NCBI RefSeq assembly: GCF_003337485.1
Contig: NZ_QPJJ01000007.1
Span: 1 to 64,000, forward strand
From: Saliterribacillus persicus
GTDB lineage: Bacteria; Bacillota; Bacilli; Bacillales; Amphibacillaceae
Direction of reading: 5' to 3'
Length of the DNA: 64,000 bases
Position numbers and translations under genes: made by a program. Of this stretch, positions 63,359-64,000 are shown one piece after another (within the stretch, counting starts at the first letter, position 1; each line of letters opens with the position of its first letter). A model generated the notes under the pieces. That model was not told where the DNA came from and did not search any database. It saw only the letters and a program-made list of their open reading frames with translations.

Positions 63359-64000
63359 GTGAGCTAGAAAAGTCTAGTGATAACATCTACTCCTTAAATA
63401 GAAATGAAGATAATAATGAAATGATAGTTAAACCGAAAAAAGATTTCTTTATCAAAGGTGTGCTTATTTTCGGCTGTTTGTTTTTCTTGTTTAGCTTATA
63501 TGAGCTTAATATTGATTATTCAAACTTGCTTGAAGGTACAGTAGCATTTTTCATTATGTTAGGTGATATGTTCCCCCCTAATATCAGTGAGTGGGCATAT
63601 GTGTTGCCAGCTGCAATAGAGTCGTTACAAGTGGCGATTTTAGGAACGGTTATCGCTGTAGTCATCTCATTAGTTCTTGCATTTTTAGCAGCAGAAAATT
63701 TAGCTCCAAATAAATGGGTAGCTAGAATTGTAAAGAGCTTTGCAACATTAATGCGAGTTATTCCAACAATTATCTGGGCTTTAATATTTATCGTAGCAGT
63801 AGGACTTGGGCCGTTACCTGGTGTACTAGCTATTGCAGTTCACAGTCTAGGTATGCTAATAAAAGTATTTGCACAATCCGTGGAAGAAATGGATGGTGGA
63901 AAAATTGAGGCATTAAAAGCATCTGGAGCCGGTTCAGTTCAAATTATTGCCCAAGGTGTGATTCCGACTGTACTGACTGCGCTTATGGCATGGACGATTT
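63355..64000 (+). CDS. phnE: PhnE-type ABC permease, second copy (cut by window end)
   Basis: The ATG overlaps the first phnE stop (ATGA) and the frame runs open to the window end, at least 215 residues. The N-terminus is a charged cytoplasmic stretch, then helices and an EAA loop VEEMDGGKIEALKASGAGSV. It is similar to but distinct from the first copy, so the pair can form a heterodimeric channel. The C-terminus is missing only because of the window edge. Confidence 0.9.
   Translation, partial: MSELEKSSDNIYSLNRNEDNNEMIVKPKKDFFIKGVLIFGCLFFLFSLYELNIDYSNLLEGTVAFFIMLGDMFPPNISEWAYVLPAAIESLQVAILGTVIAVVISLVLAFLAAENLAPNKWVARIVKSFATLMRVIPTIIWALIFIVAVGLGPLPGVLAIAVHSLGMLIKVFAQSVEEMDGGKIEALKASGAGSVQIIAQGVIPTVLTALMAWTI

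Noticed and set aside
1-64000. CRISPR arrays, prophage, tRNA or rRNA genes, intact insertion sequences
   Set aside because: No regularly spaced direct repeats, phage structural genes, cloverleaf structures or transposase genes were recognised on either strand.

Overview
The window is AT-rich chromosomal DNA from a spore-forming member of the Bacillaceae, most likely a halotolerant Oceanobacillus/Virgibacillus-type relative of Bacillus. The evidence is SpoVR, an alpha/beta small acid-soluble spore protein, two YjcZ-type mini-proteins, a cytochrome aa3 quinol oxidase operon, EcsAB, PrsA, HmoB and the hemEHY cluster, with strong AGGAGG-type ribosome binding sites throughout. I see no rRNA or tRNA genes, CRISPR array, prophage or intact transposase gene.

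Layout. 1-8.2 kb: a HemAT aerotaxis gene broken by a single-base frameshift behind a sigma-D-like promoter; spoVR; a small zinc-ribbon membrane protein; a Pro/Gln repeat protein; a CzcD/CzrA zinc efflux unit with a palindromic operator; a DUF5317 membrane protein coupled to a 39-residue membrane peptide; and a membrane GGDEF/HD-GYP cyclic-di-GMP protein. 8.2-12.2 kb (minus strand): a DUF389 membrane protein, an SDR oxidoreductase and a two-component system. 12.5-16.4 kb: qoxABCD. 16.5-33.6 kb: single genes and short operons, including a lipoprotein, HAD and DegV proteins, a trans-sulfuration enzyme, benzil reductase-like SDR, YjcZ, map, azlCD, GNAT, a second (Mn-type) CDF exporter, an IDEAL protein, an LD/DD-carboxypeptidase lipoprotein, CueP, a zinc-dependent phospholipase C-like protein, fumC, an SASP, msmX and its PucR-type neighbour.

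33.7-60.4 kb is largely colinear, as I recall it, with the Bacillus subtilis yheBA ... yhaQPON-yhaM-prsA-yhaI-yhaH-hit-ecsAB-yhaA-hmoB-pbpF-hemEHY segment. scoC, the trpP/serC pair and ecsC are not found between their usual neighbours, and a DUF2975/XRE pair, a ferritin-like gene and a bdbC/thioredoxin pair are present instead. 60.5-64 kb: a structured non-coding remnant, a strong terminator, then a phosphonate/phosphite-type ABC transporter operon (phnD-phnC-phnE-phnE2, the last cut by the window end) preceded by a four-repeat Pho-box-like array.

Functionally the window is housekeeping plus metal homeostasis (Zn, Mn, Cu), respiration and heme, secretion and envelope genes, and sporulation genes. 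No large unknown multi-gene defence or biosynthetic system is evident. The most novel-looking items are small: the DUF5317/39-aa peptide pair, an unlisted 59-aa membrane protein, an RBS-overlapping hairpin, and the repeat-like remnant at 60.5 kb.
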